Positions 16,913-25,484 of a stretch of DNA of 64,000 nucleotides are shown here, one piece after another. Below the pieces are notes generated by a model. The model saw nothing but the letters and a program-made list of their open reading frames with translations, did not search any database and was not told where the DNA came from. This stretch comes from Oscillospiraceae bacterium (GTDB taxonomy: Bacteria; Bacillota; Clostridia; Oscillospirales; Oscillospiraceae): assembly GCA_902791215.1 (NCBI GenBank), contig CADAUZ010000001.1, positions 189,369 to 253,368 of the forward strand, written 5' to 3'. Numbering within the stretch: position 1 is the stretch's first letter; each line of letters starts with the position of its first letter. The position numbers were made by a program, and so were the translations under genes.

Positions 16913-17422
16913 TTACGTCAGCGGGACGAAGGGCAGAATGACCGGTGGCTCGGGCCCGGTGATGTAATAGTCCGCTCCGCCGCTGAGCTCGGTGAAGGGG
17001 ATGCCGTTTGCTTCGGCGTGGCGCGCGGCCTCGCTGAAGGCTTCGCCGTAGATGGTGACGCCGTCGCTGCCCTCGAAGGCGGTGTCGTGGATTGTGTCCA
17101 CAGTGGCGGGAATGCGGATGGCCGTGAGGTTCGGGCAGTCGGCAAAGGCCCGCGCGCCGATGCTGCTGACGCTCCCGGAGACATCCACTTTCTCCGCGCC
17201 GATACCCTCAAAGGCGCTGTCCTCAATGGTGATGAGAGAGGACGGGAGGACGAAGTCCGCCTTCCCGAAAAAGTCCGCCGGGACATAGGCACCCACGTCC
17301 ACCGCGACGACGCTGACCCCGTCCTCAAGGACAACTTCAATGCCCTCCTCGGCCCAGGCGGGAACGCCCAGACTCAGGAAAAGCGCGAGGATCAGAAGAA
17401 ATAAGCTTTTTTTCATGTTCAT
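16913..17422 (-). CDS. Small secreted BspA-like leucine-rich repeat protein
   Basis: 169 residues. A signal peptide (to about residue 24, AWA) precedes three BspA/Treponema-type repeats (SLITIEDSAFEGIGAEKVDVSG, SVSSIGARAFADCPNLTAIRIP, TVDTIHDTAFEGSDGVTIYG) and a short tail. These repeats form a curved LRR fold used in adhesion. Most family members are far larger, so this is a minimal version. GGAGGG precedes the ATG. It is third in the operon after the 1608-residue protein and the 40-residue peptide, with a 15-base gap, and its export matches theirs. Confidence 0.82.
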   Translation of the reverse strand: MNMKKSLFLLILALFLSLGVPAWAEEGIEVVLEDGVSVVAVDVGAYVPADFFGKADFVLPSSLITIEDSAFEGIGAEKVDVSGSVSSIGARAFADCPNLTAIRIPATVDTIHDTAFEGSDGVTIYGEAFSEAARHAEANGIPFTELSGGADYYITGPEPPVILPFVPLT

Positions 17423-17437
17423 TGATCCCTCCGCTTA

Positions 17438-17560
17438 TCAGCCATTCAGCTCGCAAGTATTCACGGTGCTCGTACTGGAACCCCCGCAGCCGCTGGTGAT
17501 GATCAGGTCCTCGTTCTCAAAAACAATGATTTCCATTTTTGGTGCTTCATAGTTTTCCAT
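17438..17560 (-). CDS. 40-residue Cys-containing peptide
   Basis: The peptide starts MENYEAPKMEIIVFENEDLI and ends in a Gly/Ser/Thr stretch with two Cys (TSGCGG and VNTCELNG). GAGGAGG sits 8 bases before its ATG, and it starts 14 bases after the large gene, so translation is credible. Its layout (acidic N-terminal helix, Gly-Gly, then small Ser/Thr/Cys residues) is like a RiPP or secreted-peptide precursor, and similar short YEAPKMEV peptides occur in gut Firmicutes. No modification enzyme or peptidase-containing transporter is adjacent, so a RiPP label would be speculation. Confidence 0.7.
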   Translation of the reverse strand: MENYEAPKMEIIVFENEDLIITSGCGGSSTSTVNTCELNG

Positions 17561-17573
17561 GCTTGTTTCCTCC

Positions 17574-20500
17574 TCAGGGATTGTAAGCCCTGGCGGCGGC
17601 GCAGAAGTCATAGAGCGCGGTGAGGGCGAGATTTTCGTCCTCGTAGCCCTGCCCCGCGGTGAGAACGGTGTTGACATAGGACAGGGCCGACATGTTCGCG
17701 TCATAGACCGTCCTTCCGTCCGCCATGAACTGCACCTGCCAGGCATAGCCCAGGTTATTGGCCGCAATGTTGGGAATCTCGATTTCATAGGTCAGATTGC
17801 CCTTGTCGGTCACGTGGCATTCTACGCCGTCCACCGCGGCGGTGACGGTGCCGGGGGCGCTCTTGAAGCTGAGGCGGACGTTCAGGGTCGTGGCGGAATC
17901 CAGTGTCAGATTATAGTGCATGGACTTCACCAGCTCCTTGTCATAGCCCTCCGGGCCGTAGGCAAGCTGATAATCCGAAAGCTCCGTGAGCGGCGTAATG
18001 GACGAGGCGGCGGGCATGGCGGCATAGTCGCCGCCCTCGCCGAAGCTGAGACCGTGCAGGCGGGCCATGTAGGGCTGCACATAGTGGCCGTAATTTTCAA
18101 TGGCCTCCAGCAGTGCATTTTCTGTGAAGCCGTTGGAGCGCAGGTTCTCCAGGTACTGTTTGATGGAACAGGCCGCTTCTGCAGTCGTACCGCCGCAGTG
18201 GAAGCTTGCGGAAACGGGCTCCGCCATCTCGATGGAGCGCACGGGGCAGGTGAAGACCAGATAAGACCCGCTCTGCTCCGCCTCGGCGGCGGGAATCCGC
18301 TCGCTTTTGCCGTGGAGCGCAAATTCCATGTACGCCCCGTCGAGAGCCTTGCTGTCGGCCAGCACGTAAAACCGAAGGCCGAGGGTGCCGTCAAGCTTGA
18401 GATCGGTCCCGGCGATGGAGGCGGGCAGAATGGACGCGGTGACAGGGCCAAGCCACTCGTTTCGATCCAGGTAGTTTTTGCCGCCGGTGACCTTATACCA
18501 GATCTCATAGCTGCCCGCGTCGCGCTTTTTCGGCACACCCGCGAGGGTGTTGCGCTTATCAAAGCTGTACCAGAGTTTCAGGCCGCTATCCCCGGCGCTG
18601 AGGCTGAGAAGGGGCTGATACGCGCCGTTATAGGCGGGGCTCAGGGGCATAAGCTCGAAATCCTCGCCGGGGACCGGAAGCTTTTTGGCGACGGAAAAGT
18701 CCGCGCTGAGGGCGAAATATCCATTGCCCTGATCGTCATAGATCGTGGCGATCACGGTATACTCTCCGGCCTCTGTGGGCGGCTCCGTGACAGCCGTGTC
18801 ACGGGAGGCACCCATTTCGATGTAAGAATAGCTGACAGGCAGATCATACACGTTTCCGCTGACGGAAGGGGCGTTCGGCTCGTCGCCGAAGGTCCATCCC
18901 TCGATGTGCACCGCCATGCCGGACAGATCCCGCAGGATCCTGACCGTCAAAGGCTCGCCATAGGGAACGGAAACAAAATCCGGGGAGTTGCTCTCGATAC
19001 GGTAGTAGACCTCATAGACGCCGGGGTCTGTGGCCATCGGGGGCGCGAGCAGCTCGTTTTCGGTATCTCCGAGGCTGTAGTACACGGTGAAAGAGCCCGC
19101 CGGGTGTACCTGGGCGTCAGGCACAAGGGACTGTGCCCTGCCGGTATAAGGCAGATCTGTCTTGCCTAACAGGATTTGGGGCGTCCCCTGGACGATCTTG
19201 ACGGTCAGGCATTTGGCCGCGGTGGGAGCGGTGCCCGTCGGGCCGACGCCGCGATACCAGACATAATAGCTGCCCACGTGTGTACCTGTGGGCCAGGCCG
19301 CGCTGAAGCTCTCATCGCCGGGGGCAGTGTCGTCGCTCTCACCGAGGGCAAACTGCATGAAGCCGTTGTGAACCTTGCCGCCATCCATGATGAGCGTCTG
19401 GGCCTTTCCGGTGCAGCTCAGGCTCTCCTTCGCTCCGGGATCGGAAAGGATCTGCGGGTCCTCGCCGGCCCGGAGGGTGCTGATACTGAGGTGCTCACTT
19501 GCCCCGGACGGCTCGTAGTTATCCGATTCCTTATAGCGCTGGGCGAAGGTAAAGCTGTGATCCTCAGCGAGGTTCGTGAAGACCGGGCTGTCCTGCCACG
19601 CAAAGTAGCGGAGGATATTCCCTTCAGACAAAGAAATCCGATGCTCAATCCCGTATTCGCAGCCGTCCACAGTCTCCAGTGTGATACTCGCTGCATCCAC
19701 TGCGGCGGCTTTGGGGGCGGGGGGAACTTTGCCGCTCGCTTTTTTGACGGTCACGCTGACCGGGCCGATGGACGCGGACGGCGGATAAACACCGAGCGGA
19801 TCGACGGCTCTGAACCACACATGGTACGTTCCCGCGTTGACCGCCTCAGGGATCGCGGCGGAGAAGTCCGCGTCGGCGGGCGCGGCAGCTTCGCCGCCGA
19901 GGGCGTAATACATGACGCTCTCCGCGCTGCCGGGCAGGACAAGCTGCTGGTTCTCGGCGTTATAGGTGAGATCCCTTGCGGTGGGCGCTTTGGTCACGTA
20001 ATTGCCCCGTATGGTGTAGCTCTGCTCCGCCGTCACACCGCCAAGGGTGATGGACGCGGTGTATTCGCCTGCGTCCGTGGGTGCGCTTGACAGTACTGTG
20101 CCGTTGTGGGAATAGGTAACGGCGATGGTGTTCACGCCGGGGACGGAGCCGGTGACCGTGGCCTCCGGGCTGAGGCCGTCGTTATAGGCGGTCTTCGCCG
20201 GGGGCAGAATGGTGAAGGCACCGCTGCTGTCGCCCTCGGAGCAGACGGCGTTGAGCGTCGCGGCGTCGGCGGTATAGCTGTAATTATGGGCGTGGATCGT
20301 GATCCAGTCGGAGACCGCGCCCAGCTCGTCGCAAACCGCGCGTACGTGGTAGTCGCCCGGCTTCGTAAAGCTGAACTCGTTTCTGTCATTGACCCGGATG
20401 CCCCGGCTGTCCAGCTCCTGCTTCTGCCAGAACCAGGGCAGATCCAGCTCCACGCCGGACATGTCCGTAAGCATGACGCGAAGACCGCCGTCACGCTCCA

Positions 20501-22400
20501 GGTTCTCGGGCTCATTGCCCACCGCGCCGACGTAGCTGCCGCTGACTGTCACGATGCCTTGGGGGTTTGTGTAGGACTTCTGTCCGGAGACGGTGATCTC
20601 CAGCGCGGCGGTGGCAAGAAGGTCTGCGTTTTTGGTATATTTATCCGCGTCCGTAACGGTAGTATAGACATCCTCGTCAATGATATATTTGAGGAAGCAG
20701 GTGCCGGTCCTGACCGCAGTATAGCGCGTGTAGCCGGAGGCCGCGTCTTTGGTGAGGACAACGGGCGCGTCACTGCCCGTCCATTCCGAGCCGTCCGGGT
20801 GCACGACGATCCAGTGCCCCTGGCGGGGGCTGAAGCCGTAGTAGGGCGAATCATAGACGTTCAGACCCTCCAGCTGGAGATAATTGGTATAGGAGGAATC
20901 CCCCACCTTCATCTCCGCCCGGAGATAGTTGAGATTCTGATAGCTGAGCTCCTCGGTGTCGATAAAGCTCACGTTCGGGGGCTGGATCTTGATGACGCGC
21001 AGCGGCTCAAGCGGGGCGATGGACTTCACCTCGGTATAAGCGGTGTTCAGCTTCTGCAGGAAGGTCGCGCCCACAGGGGCGATGGGGGCGTGAGTCGCGG
21101 CGAGCTCCACCAGCTTCTGCGTATCATGGACGGGCAGGACCTTCAGCCAGTGGATGCCCTTGTGCAGAGCGCCCTTGTCCTCTTCGATGTCCGCAGCGGC
21201 ATTTTTGATGGCGCGGGTGTAGAGATCCGCCCTTGCGTCGGGCTCGAAGCTCGCTTTGAATGCTTCCGAGCGGCTCGCGCCTTCTTCACAGGCACAGAGG
21301 ATGACCTTGTAGCGAATGCCGATCGGGCAGTTGTAGCGCGTCTCGATCACCGTATCGGTGTGGCCCTGGTTGAGCACCACATTGGTATACGGCGGCAGCG
21401 TGACGGAGACAGACTCGGAAACGGTGTCGGACTTGGAGACGCTCTCCCCCTGGGACCAGCCCTTGCTGAAGGCGTCCGACTGGGAGATGGTACCCTCTAC
21501 CTTGGCCTTGAAGACGCCCTCAAATCCGACCTCCGTGCCGACCGTGAGGGACGTGCCGAAGGTGTAGCTCTCAGAGCCGTTCACCTGGCTCGTGACGGTG
21601 TTGCTCCATGCGGTGGAGAGACTTTGGGTAGCGGTCACCTGGGCAGAGGTCAGGTTCTTCACATCGGAGGCGAAGGACTTGTCGGTGATGCTCCCGGTAT
21701 CTGAAATCGTGACGGGGACATAGTTGTCCTTCCCGTTGGCGTCCGGCGTCAGTACGACCGCGCTGAAATCCGTGAAGTAGGCATAAACGACCAAATCGCA
21801 GTCAACCTCAGGCGGGTTTGCATCGAGGACGCCCAGACGGGCGGCGACAACGTCCCGATCCGCCGTGCCGTCAGCCTCGGAGGTATAAGGCTTCAGGGCA
21901 TCGATCCTGTCGTAGACGGCTCCGGGAAAGAGCTTATTCAAAGCCTGCTTGAAATTCGCGGCATATACGGCGTCCGTGGACTCTACCCGAAATTCATGAT
22001 GGTTGCCGCTGTCGTCCGGATACGGTATCTCATAGTTTCTCTGGGAACTTGTGAGACTCTTGTCCACGTACTCGAAATACTTGTCCGGTGTGCTGGAGCG
22101 GTCTGCGCACAGCATCCCGAAGCCGATCTCCAGCCACATGTCCGCCATGGAACGGTTGCCGAACTCCGGCATTTTGGCGTTGAGAAGATCGGTGAGATAA
22201 TAGACCGGATTGTCAAAATTCGCCGAATTCGTGTTGTAGTACGTGACGCCCTCGATCTCATAGCTCTGCTGAATGGGGGCGGGCGCCGACGTGTCGCCGT
22301 TCTCGGCAAAGGCCGGGAGCGCAAGCCCCGCCGTCAGCGCGAATGTCAGGCACAGCGCCAGGGCGCGCCGGACAAGCCTTTGAATATTTGCTTCTGCCAT
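17574..22400 (-). CDS. Large secreted protein with an aerolysin-like segment and sugar-free Ig/MBG-type repeats
   Basis: 1608 residues with a signal peptide (cleavage near LPAFA). Residues about 247-345 have the alternating Ser/Thr pattern of ETX/MTX2 (aerolysin-like) beta-pore-forming proteins: TATQSLSTAWSNTVTSQV, TFGTSLTVGTEVGFEG, SKSDTVSESVSVTLPPYTNV. After a central beta-rich region come about four MBG-like repeats (YTGKAQ...DAGSYEIWYKV type) between roughly 730 and 1370, then a C-terminal domain beginning LKLDGTLGLRFYV found in other clostridial surface proteins. No LPXTG motif is seen. GGAGG lies 7 bases before ATG 22400; the ATG two codons earlier is too close. Function in adhesion or membrane attack is inferred. 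Confidence 0.75.
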   Translation of the reverse strand: MAEANIQRLVRRALALCLTFALTAGLALPAFAENGDTSAPAPIQQSYEIEGVTYYNTNSANFDNPVYYLTDLLNAKMPEFGNRSMADMWLEIGFGMLCADRSSTPDKYFEYVDKSLTSSQRNYEIPYPDDSGNHHEFRVESTDAVYAANFKQALNKLFPGAVYDRIDALKPYTSEADGTADRDVVAARLGVLDANPPEVDCDLVVYAYFTDFSAVVLTPDANGKDNYVPVTISDTGSITDKSFASDVKNLTSAQVTATQSLSTAWSNTVTSQVNGSESYTFGTSLTVGTEVGFEGVFKAKVEGTISQSDAFSKGWSQGESVSKSDTVSESVSVTLPPYTNVVLNQGHTDTVIETRYNCPIGIRYKVILCACEEGASRSEAFKASFEPDARADLYTRAIKNAAADIEEDKGALHKGIHWLKVLPVHDTQKLVELAATHAPIAPVGATFLQKLNTAYTEVKSIAPLEPLRVIKIQPPNVSFIDTEELSYQNLNYLRAEMKVGDSSYTNYLQLEGLNVYDSPYYGFSPRQGHWIVVHPDGSEWTGSDAPVVLTKDAASGYTRYTAVRTGTCFLKYIIDEDVYTTVTDADKYTKNADLLATAALEITVSGQKSYTNPQGIVTVSGSYVGAVGNEPENLERDGGLRVMLTDMSGVELDLPWFWQKQELDSRGIRVNDRNEFSFTKPGDYHVRAVCDELGAVSDWITIHAHNYSYTADAATLNAVCSEGDSSGAFTILPPAKTAYNDGLSPEATVTGSVPGVNTIAVTYSHNGTVLSSAPTDAGEYTASITLGGVTAEQSYTIRGNYVTKAPTARDLTYNAENQQLVLPGSAESVMYYALGGEAAAPADADFSAAIPEAVNAGTYHVWFRAVDPLGVYPPSASIGPVSVTVKKASGKVPPAPKAAAVDAASITLETVDGCEYGIEHRISLSEGNILRYFAWQDSPVFTNLAEDHSFTFAQRYKESDNYEPSGASEHLSISTLRAGEDPQILSDPGAKESLSCTGKAQTLIMDGGKVHNGFMQFALGESDDTAPGDESFSAAWPTGTHVGSYYVWYRGVGPTGTAPTAAKCLTVKIVQGTPQILLGKTDLPYTGRAQSLVPDAQVHPAGSFTVYYSLGDTENELLAPPMATDPGVYEVYYRIESNSPDFVSVPYGEPLTVRILRDLSGMAVHIEGWTFGDEPNAPSVSGNVYDLPVSYSYIEMGASRDTAVTEPPTEAGEYTVIATIYDDQGNGYFALSADFSVAKKLPVPGEDFELMPLSPAYNGAYQPLLSLSAGDSGLKLWYSFDKRNTLAGVPKKRDAGSYEIWYKVTGGKNYLDRNEWLGPVTASILPASIAGTDLKLDGTLGLRFYVLADSKALDGAYMEFALHGKSERIPAAEAEQSGSYLVFTCPVRSIEMAEPVSASFHCGGTTAEAACSIKQYLENLRSNGFTENALLEAIENYGHYVQPYMARLHGLSFGEGGDYAAMPAASSITPLTELSDYQLAYGPEGYDKELVKSMHYNLTLDSATTLNVRLSFKSAPGTVTAAVDGVECHVTDKGNLTYEIEIPNIAANNLGYAWQVQFMADGRTVYDANMSALSYVNTVLTAGQGYEDENLALTALYDFCAAARAYNP

Positions 22401-22550
22401 ATGCATTCCTCCAATGAGCCGGGATTGGCATTATTGTAACCCGCGCCGGGAAACTTTTCAAGAAAAGCAGACTGAATATTCAGAAAAATTTATAATTACC
22501 GATATTAACTTCTATCCGTCGGCTGATGCTCCGATGATGGGCAGGGGTGC

Positions 22551-22588
22551 AAAAAAGCCCCACCAGGGATTCATTTCCCCAGCGGGGC
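22551..22588 (-). terminator. Terminator overlapping the end of the AstE-like remnant
   Basis: GCCCCGCTGGGG pairs with CCCTGGTGGGGC on the minus strand, followed by TTTTTT. The stop codon at 22571 lies inside the stem. Confidence 0.85.
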
Positions 22589-23110
22589 ATCAAGTGCGCC
22601 TGTACTGCGGCGCACCCCCAAAACGACAGGATGAAATGATTCCGGCATGCCGATGGGGTATTTATTGACGACCTCGAACACTGCGGCCGCGATGCGCTGG
22701 GTGGTCTCGCCCAGCGCGTAACCGGGAAACTTGCGGTTGATATCGGTGTTGTCGATGCTCCAGAAGCGCTTTCCGATATTCATGGAGGCGGGGTTGAGCG
22801 TGGGGATCACCATGACCTGCCTGTTCTCCTCAAAACGCCCCTCCGCCTCCAGCTTCTTCAGACGCTGCAGCACGCGGGAACACGTAAAGATCTGCTGGTA
22901 TTCGTTGCCCCGGGAACTGCCCACGATGCACAATGCCTTTTCGCCCTCGCCGAAGCTAAAGGCGCGCAGGCGGAAGTCGTCCCGGTAGATGTTGTGGATT
23001 TCAAGTTTTTTGCACGAGAAGCTGGGGCAAAAGCTCCGGCGCAGCGCCGGGCAGGAGTTTTTAGAGGTGACCTTTATCGGGAATGAGGAATCCCGCAGGA
23101 GAAAGATCAT
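22571..23110 (-). pseudogene. Truncated AstE/M14-like deacylase
   Basis: Residues up to about 155 match the succinylglutamate-desuccinylase/M14 family (GSSRGNEYQQI with the metal-site Glu, IPTLNPASMNIGKRFW, DINRKFPGY). The expected YPIGIQLASFYMPG continuation is replaced by YPIGMPESFHPV, as if a short deletion with frameshift had occurred, and the frame runs into its own terminator. The C-terminal third is missing. Start at 23110 is a guess since no strong ribosome site is seen. It is probably non-functional. Confidence 0.65.
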
Positions 23111-23288
23111 TTTATATCTTTTCAGTGCTTCCCAATTATGATATAATAAAAAGTGCATATCGGCTTCATTCGGCAAAGCGTCGACATACCGATTTCGCGG
23201 CAAAGGACGACAGTAACGCAGAGCTTATCGCTCTTTTATTGCACACAATCCCAAAACATAAAAACAAGAAAACGGAAGGATGGTTGAA

Positions 23289-23534
23289 ATGGTCAATGTT
23301 TCGATCTGTGTAGGCAGCGCCTGCCACTTGAAGGGTTCCAGAGAAGTTATCGCAAAGCTGAAAGAGCTGGTGAAGGAGCACGAGCTGGAGGGCAAGGTCC
23401 TGCTGAACGGCTCCTTCTGCACCGGCAACTGTCAGTACGCGGTCTGCGTCGTCATCGACGACACGGTGTACTCGGTCCGTCCGGAGACGACGGAGGAATT
23501 TTTCAACAACGAGATCCTCAGCCGCGTGAGCTGA
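23289..23534 (+). CDS. Thioredoxin-like [2Fe-2S] ferredoxin
   Basis: 81 residues with the NuoE/HydC-type cysteine pattern: CVGSAC near the N-terminus and CTGNC about 35 residues later, the four ligands of a 2Fe-2S cluster. It carries electrons; in clostridia such proteins partner [FeFe] hydrogenases and bifurcating complexes. GGAAGG lies 9 bases before ATG 23289, so I prefer it to the ATG at 23280, which overlaps that site. It lies 89 bases upstream of the hydrogenase gene on the same strand. Confidence 0.87.
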   Translation: MVNVSICVGSACHLKGSREVIAKLKELVKEHELEGKVLLNGSFCTGNCQYAVCVVIDDTVYSVRPETTEEFFNNEILSRVS

Positions 23535-23623
23535 AGCTTCCCGGACACAGTCGTCGGAAACATACAATCACAGTCAGCCGGCAGTCCCGCAGAAGGCACC
23601 GCCGGACAGAAGAGGGAGAAAGA

Positions 23624-25093
23624 ATGGTTACAAACGACAGAACCACCAGCGACATCACCAAGAAAATATTTCGTGAAGTAGCGCGGCTCACCTGGAACGG
23701 AGAGCTGGAGAGCAAAAAGGAGCTCCTTCCGGAGGAGATTATCCCCGGACCGCTTCCCCAGTTTCGGTGTTGCATCTACCGCGAGCGCGAGATCATCCGC
23801 CAGCGCGTCCGTCTGGTACGCGGCCTGTGTCCCGGGAAGACCGACTCGCCCAACATCGTCCAGGTGATCCCCGCGGCCTGTGACGACTGCGCGATCTCCT
23901 CCTATTCCGTGACAGACAACTGTCACGGCTGTCTCGGCCATGCCTGCTATGAGTCCTGCCGCTTCGGCGCTGTTTCGATCGTGCGCGACCACGGAAGAAT
24001 CCGCGCCCATATCGACCCCCAGAAGTGCCGGGAGTGCGGCATGTGCGCCAAGAACTGCCCCTACCAGGTCATTGTCCACCAGGTCCGCCCCTGCAAGCAG
24101 GCCTGCCCGGTCGGCGCGATCACCATGGACGAAGAAACCGGCCTGTGCCAGATCGACGAGACCAAATGCATCCAGTGCGGCCACTGCATCCACGCCTGCC
24201 CCTTCGGCGCGCTGGGCGCCAAGACCTTCCTCGTGGACGTCATTCAGATGATCCGCGCCGGGCGGAAGGTCTACGCCATGGTCGCCCCGGCCGTGGAAGG
24301 TCAGTTCGGCCCCGACATCACCCCGGATTCCTGGCGCGAGGCGCTGAAAAAAGCCGGCTTTGCCGACATGATCGAGGTCGCCCTCGGCGGCGATCTGACC
24401 GCGGCGGCGGAAGCGGACGAGTGGGCCGAGGCCTACGCCCAGGGAGAGAAGAAAACCACCTCCTGCTGCCCCGCCTTTGTGAACATGATCCGCAAGCACT
24501 TCCCGACGCTCAGCGGCAACATCTCCACCACCGTCAGCCCCATGTGCGCGGTCTCCCGCATGATCAAGGAGCAGGAGCCGGACGCTGTCACCGTCTTCAT
24601 CGGGCCCTGCCAGGCCAAGAAGAGCGAGGCCCTGGACATCAGCATCAGCGGAAACGCGGACTATGTGCTCACCTTTGACGAGGCCGTGGAAATGCTGCGC
24701 GGCAAGGATATCGAGCTGGAGCCTGCGGCAGACTACACCCAGCAGGGTTCGAGCTACGGCAAGCGCTTCGGCAACAGCGCCGGTGTCACCGCCGCTGTGA
24801 TGCAGTGTCTCAAGGAGCAGAATGTCGACGCCTCCAACATCGCCGTCAAGGTCTGCAACGGCGCTCTCGAATGCAAGAACGCCCTCACGCTCATGAAGCT
24901 CGGCAGACTGCCCGAAAACTTCATGGAGGGCATGATCTGTGAGGGCGGCTGCGTCAGCGGTCCGTCACGCCAGAAGGGCCTGACAGAGCTGAAAAAAGAC
25001 CGCGACGCCATGATCGGCCGCGCGGATGCCCGAGGCGTACACGAAAACCTCAAGCTCATGAATGCAGAACAGGTCCCCATGCACCGCGATTAA
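23624..25093 (+). CDS. [FeFe] hydrogenase, group-B-like
   Basis: 489 residues. An N-terminal Cys-rich region (CDDCAIS, CHGCLGHACYESC) is followed by two classical 4Fe-4S motifs (CRECGMCAKNCP and CIQCGHCIHACP) and the H-cluster domain: L1 TSCCPAF, L2 IGPCQAKK, L3 MICEGGCVSGP. All four H-cluster cysteines are present. TSCCPA instead of TSCCPGW and the extra N-terminal Cys pattern fit the poorly studied group B (fermentative anaerobe) enzymes. It should interconvert protons and H2 in the cytoplasm, probably with the adjacent ferredoxin. The maturases HydEFG are not in the window. GGGAGAAAGA precedes the ATG. Confidence 0.92.
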   Translation: MVTNDRTTSDITKKIFREVARLTWNGELESKKELLPEEIIPGPLPQFRCCIYREREIIRQRVRLVRGLCPGKTDSPNIVQVIPAACDDCAISSYSVTDNCHGCLGHACYESCRFGAVSIVRDHGRIRAHIDPQKCRECGMCAKNCPYQVIVHQVRPCKQACPVGAITMDEETGLCQIDETKCIQCGHCIHACPFGALGAKTFLVDVIQMIRAGRKVYAMVAPAVEGQFGPDITPDSWREALKKAGFADMIEVALGGDLTAAAEADEWAEAYAQGEKKTTSCCPAFVNMIRKHFPTLSGNISTTVSPMCAVSRMIKEQEPDAVTVFIGPCQAKKSEALDISISGNADYVLTFDEAVEMLRGKDIELEPAADYTQQGSSYGKRFGNSAGVTAAVMQCLKEQNVDASNIAVKVCNGALECKNALTLMKLGRLPENFMEGMICEGGCVSGPSRQKGLTELKKDRDAMIGRADARGVHENLKLMNAEQVPMHRD

Positions 25094-25112
25094 GAAACAG
25101 AAGATATCAAGA

Positions 25113-25152
25113 TGGAGCTGCAGCAAAATGACGCTGCAGCTCCATTAATTTT
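25113..25152 (+). terminator. Terminator of the hydrogenase operon
   Basis: TGGAGCTGCAGC and its perfect complement with an 8-base loop, followed by TTAATTTT, 20 bases after the stop. Confidence 0.85.
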
Positions 25153-25423
25153 CAAAACTCGGGGGGAGCGCGTCCTGCAGATCATCGGCGCAAAGCCGGG
25201 GGATTTGAAAAAGCCGGTTGAAAAGGAGTATGTGGTCCTGTTCGATTCCGGCGTGTACATGATCCGCGACCGGAAAACCAACAATCATGTGTGCCGCGGC
25301 TGTTACGTCCCCACGCGCTGCCGGACCGAAAAGGAAAGCATCTCCGCTGTCTCCCCCGCTGTCACGCCCGATGCTTTCGCTCTTTCCGGGCGCAGTGGAC
25401 ACGGCGCGATCAACATGCTATAA
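25145..25423 (+). other. Open frame of uncertain status
   Basis: The frame reads plausibly as protein (GERVLQIIGAKPGDLKKPVEKEYVVLFDSGVYMIRD, then NNHVCRGCYVPTRCRT with a CxxC...C pattern), but its only upstream ATG lies inside the preceding terminator and no ribosome site is visible. I do not recognise it. It may be a short gene with an unusual start, or a remnant. Confidence 0.3.
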
Positions 25424-25458
25424 TGGGCGCAAAACACCCATTATAAACACCCATTATA
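25396..25458 (+). promoter_or_regulatory. Promoter and putative operator of the moxR operon
   Basis: TGGACA (25396) and TATAAT (25419) are 17 bases apart. The -10 box is the left arm of an inverted repeat, TATAATGGG at 25419-25427 and CCCATTATA at 25437-25445, and CCCATTATA recurs at 25450-25458. A repressor bound here would cover the -10 and start site. Confidence 0.72.
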
Positions 25459-25484
25459 TTTTACAGGAACAGGAACACGAGCCC

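Noticed and set aside
17559..21704. Long plus-strand frames (304-536 codons) opposite the 1608-residue gene
   Set aside because: Shadow frames caused by high GC and codon bias; no ribosome site or known domain, and the opposite strand has clear domains.
22258..22461. Alternative minus-strand frame before the large secreted protein
   Set aside because: No ribosome site and different from the frame with the signal peptide.
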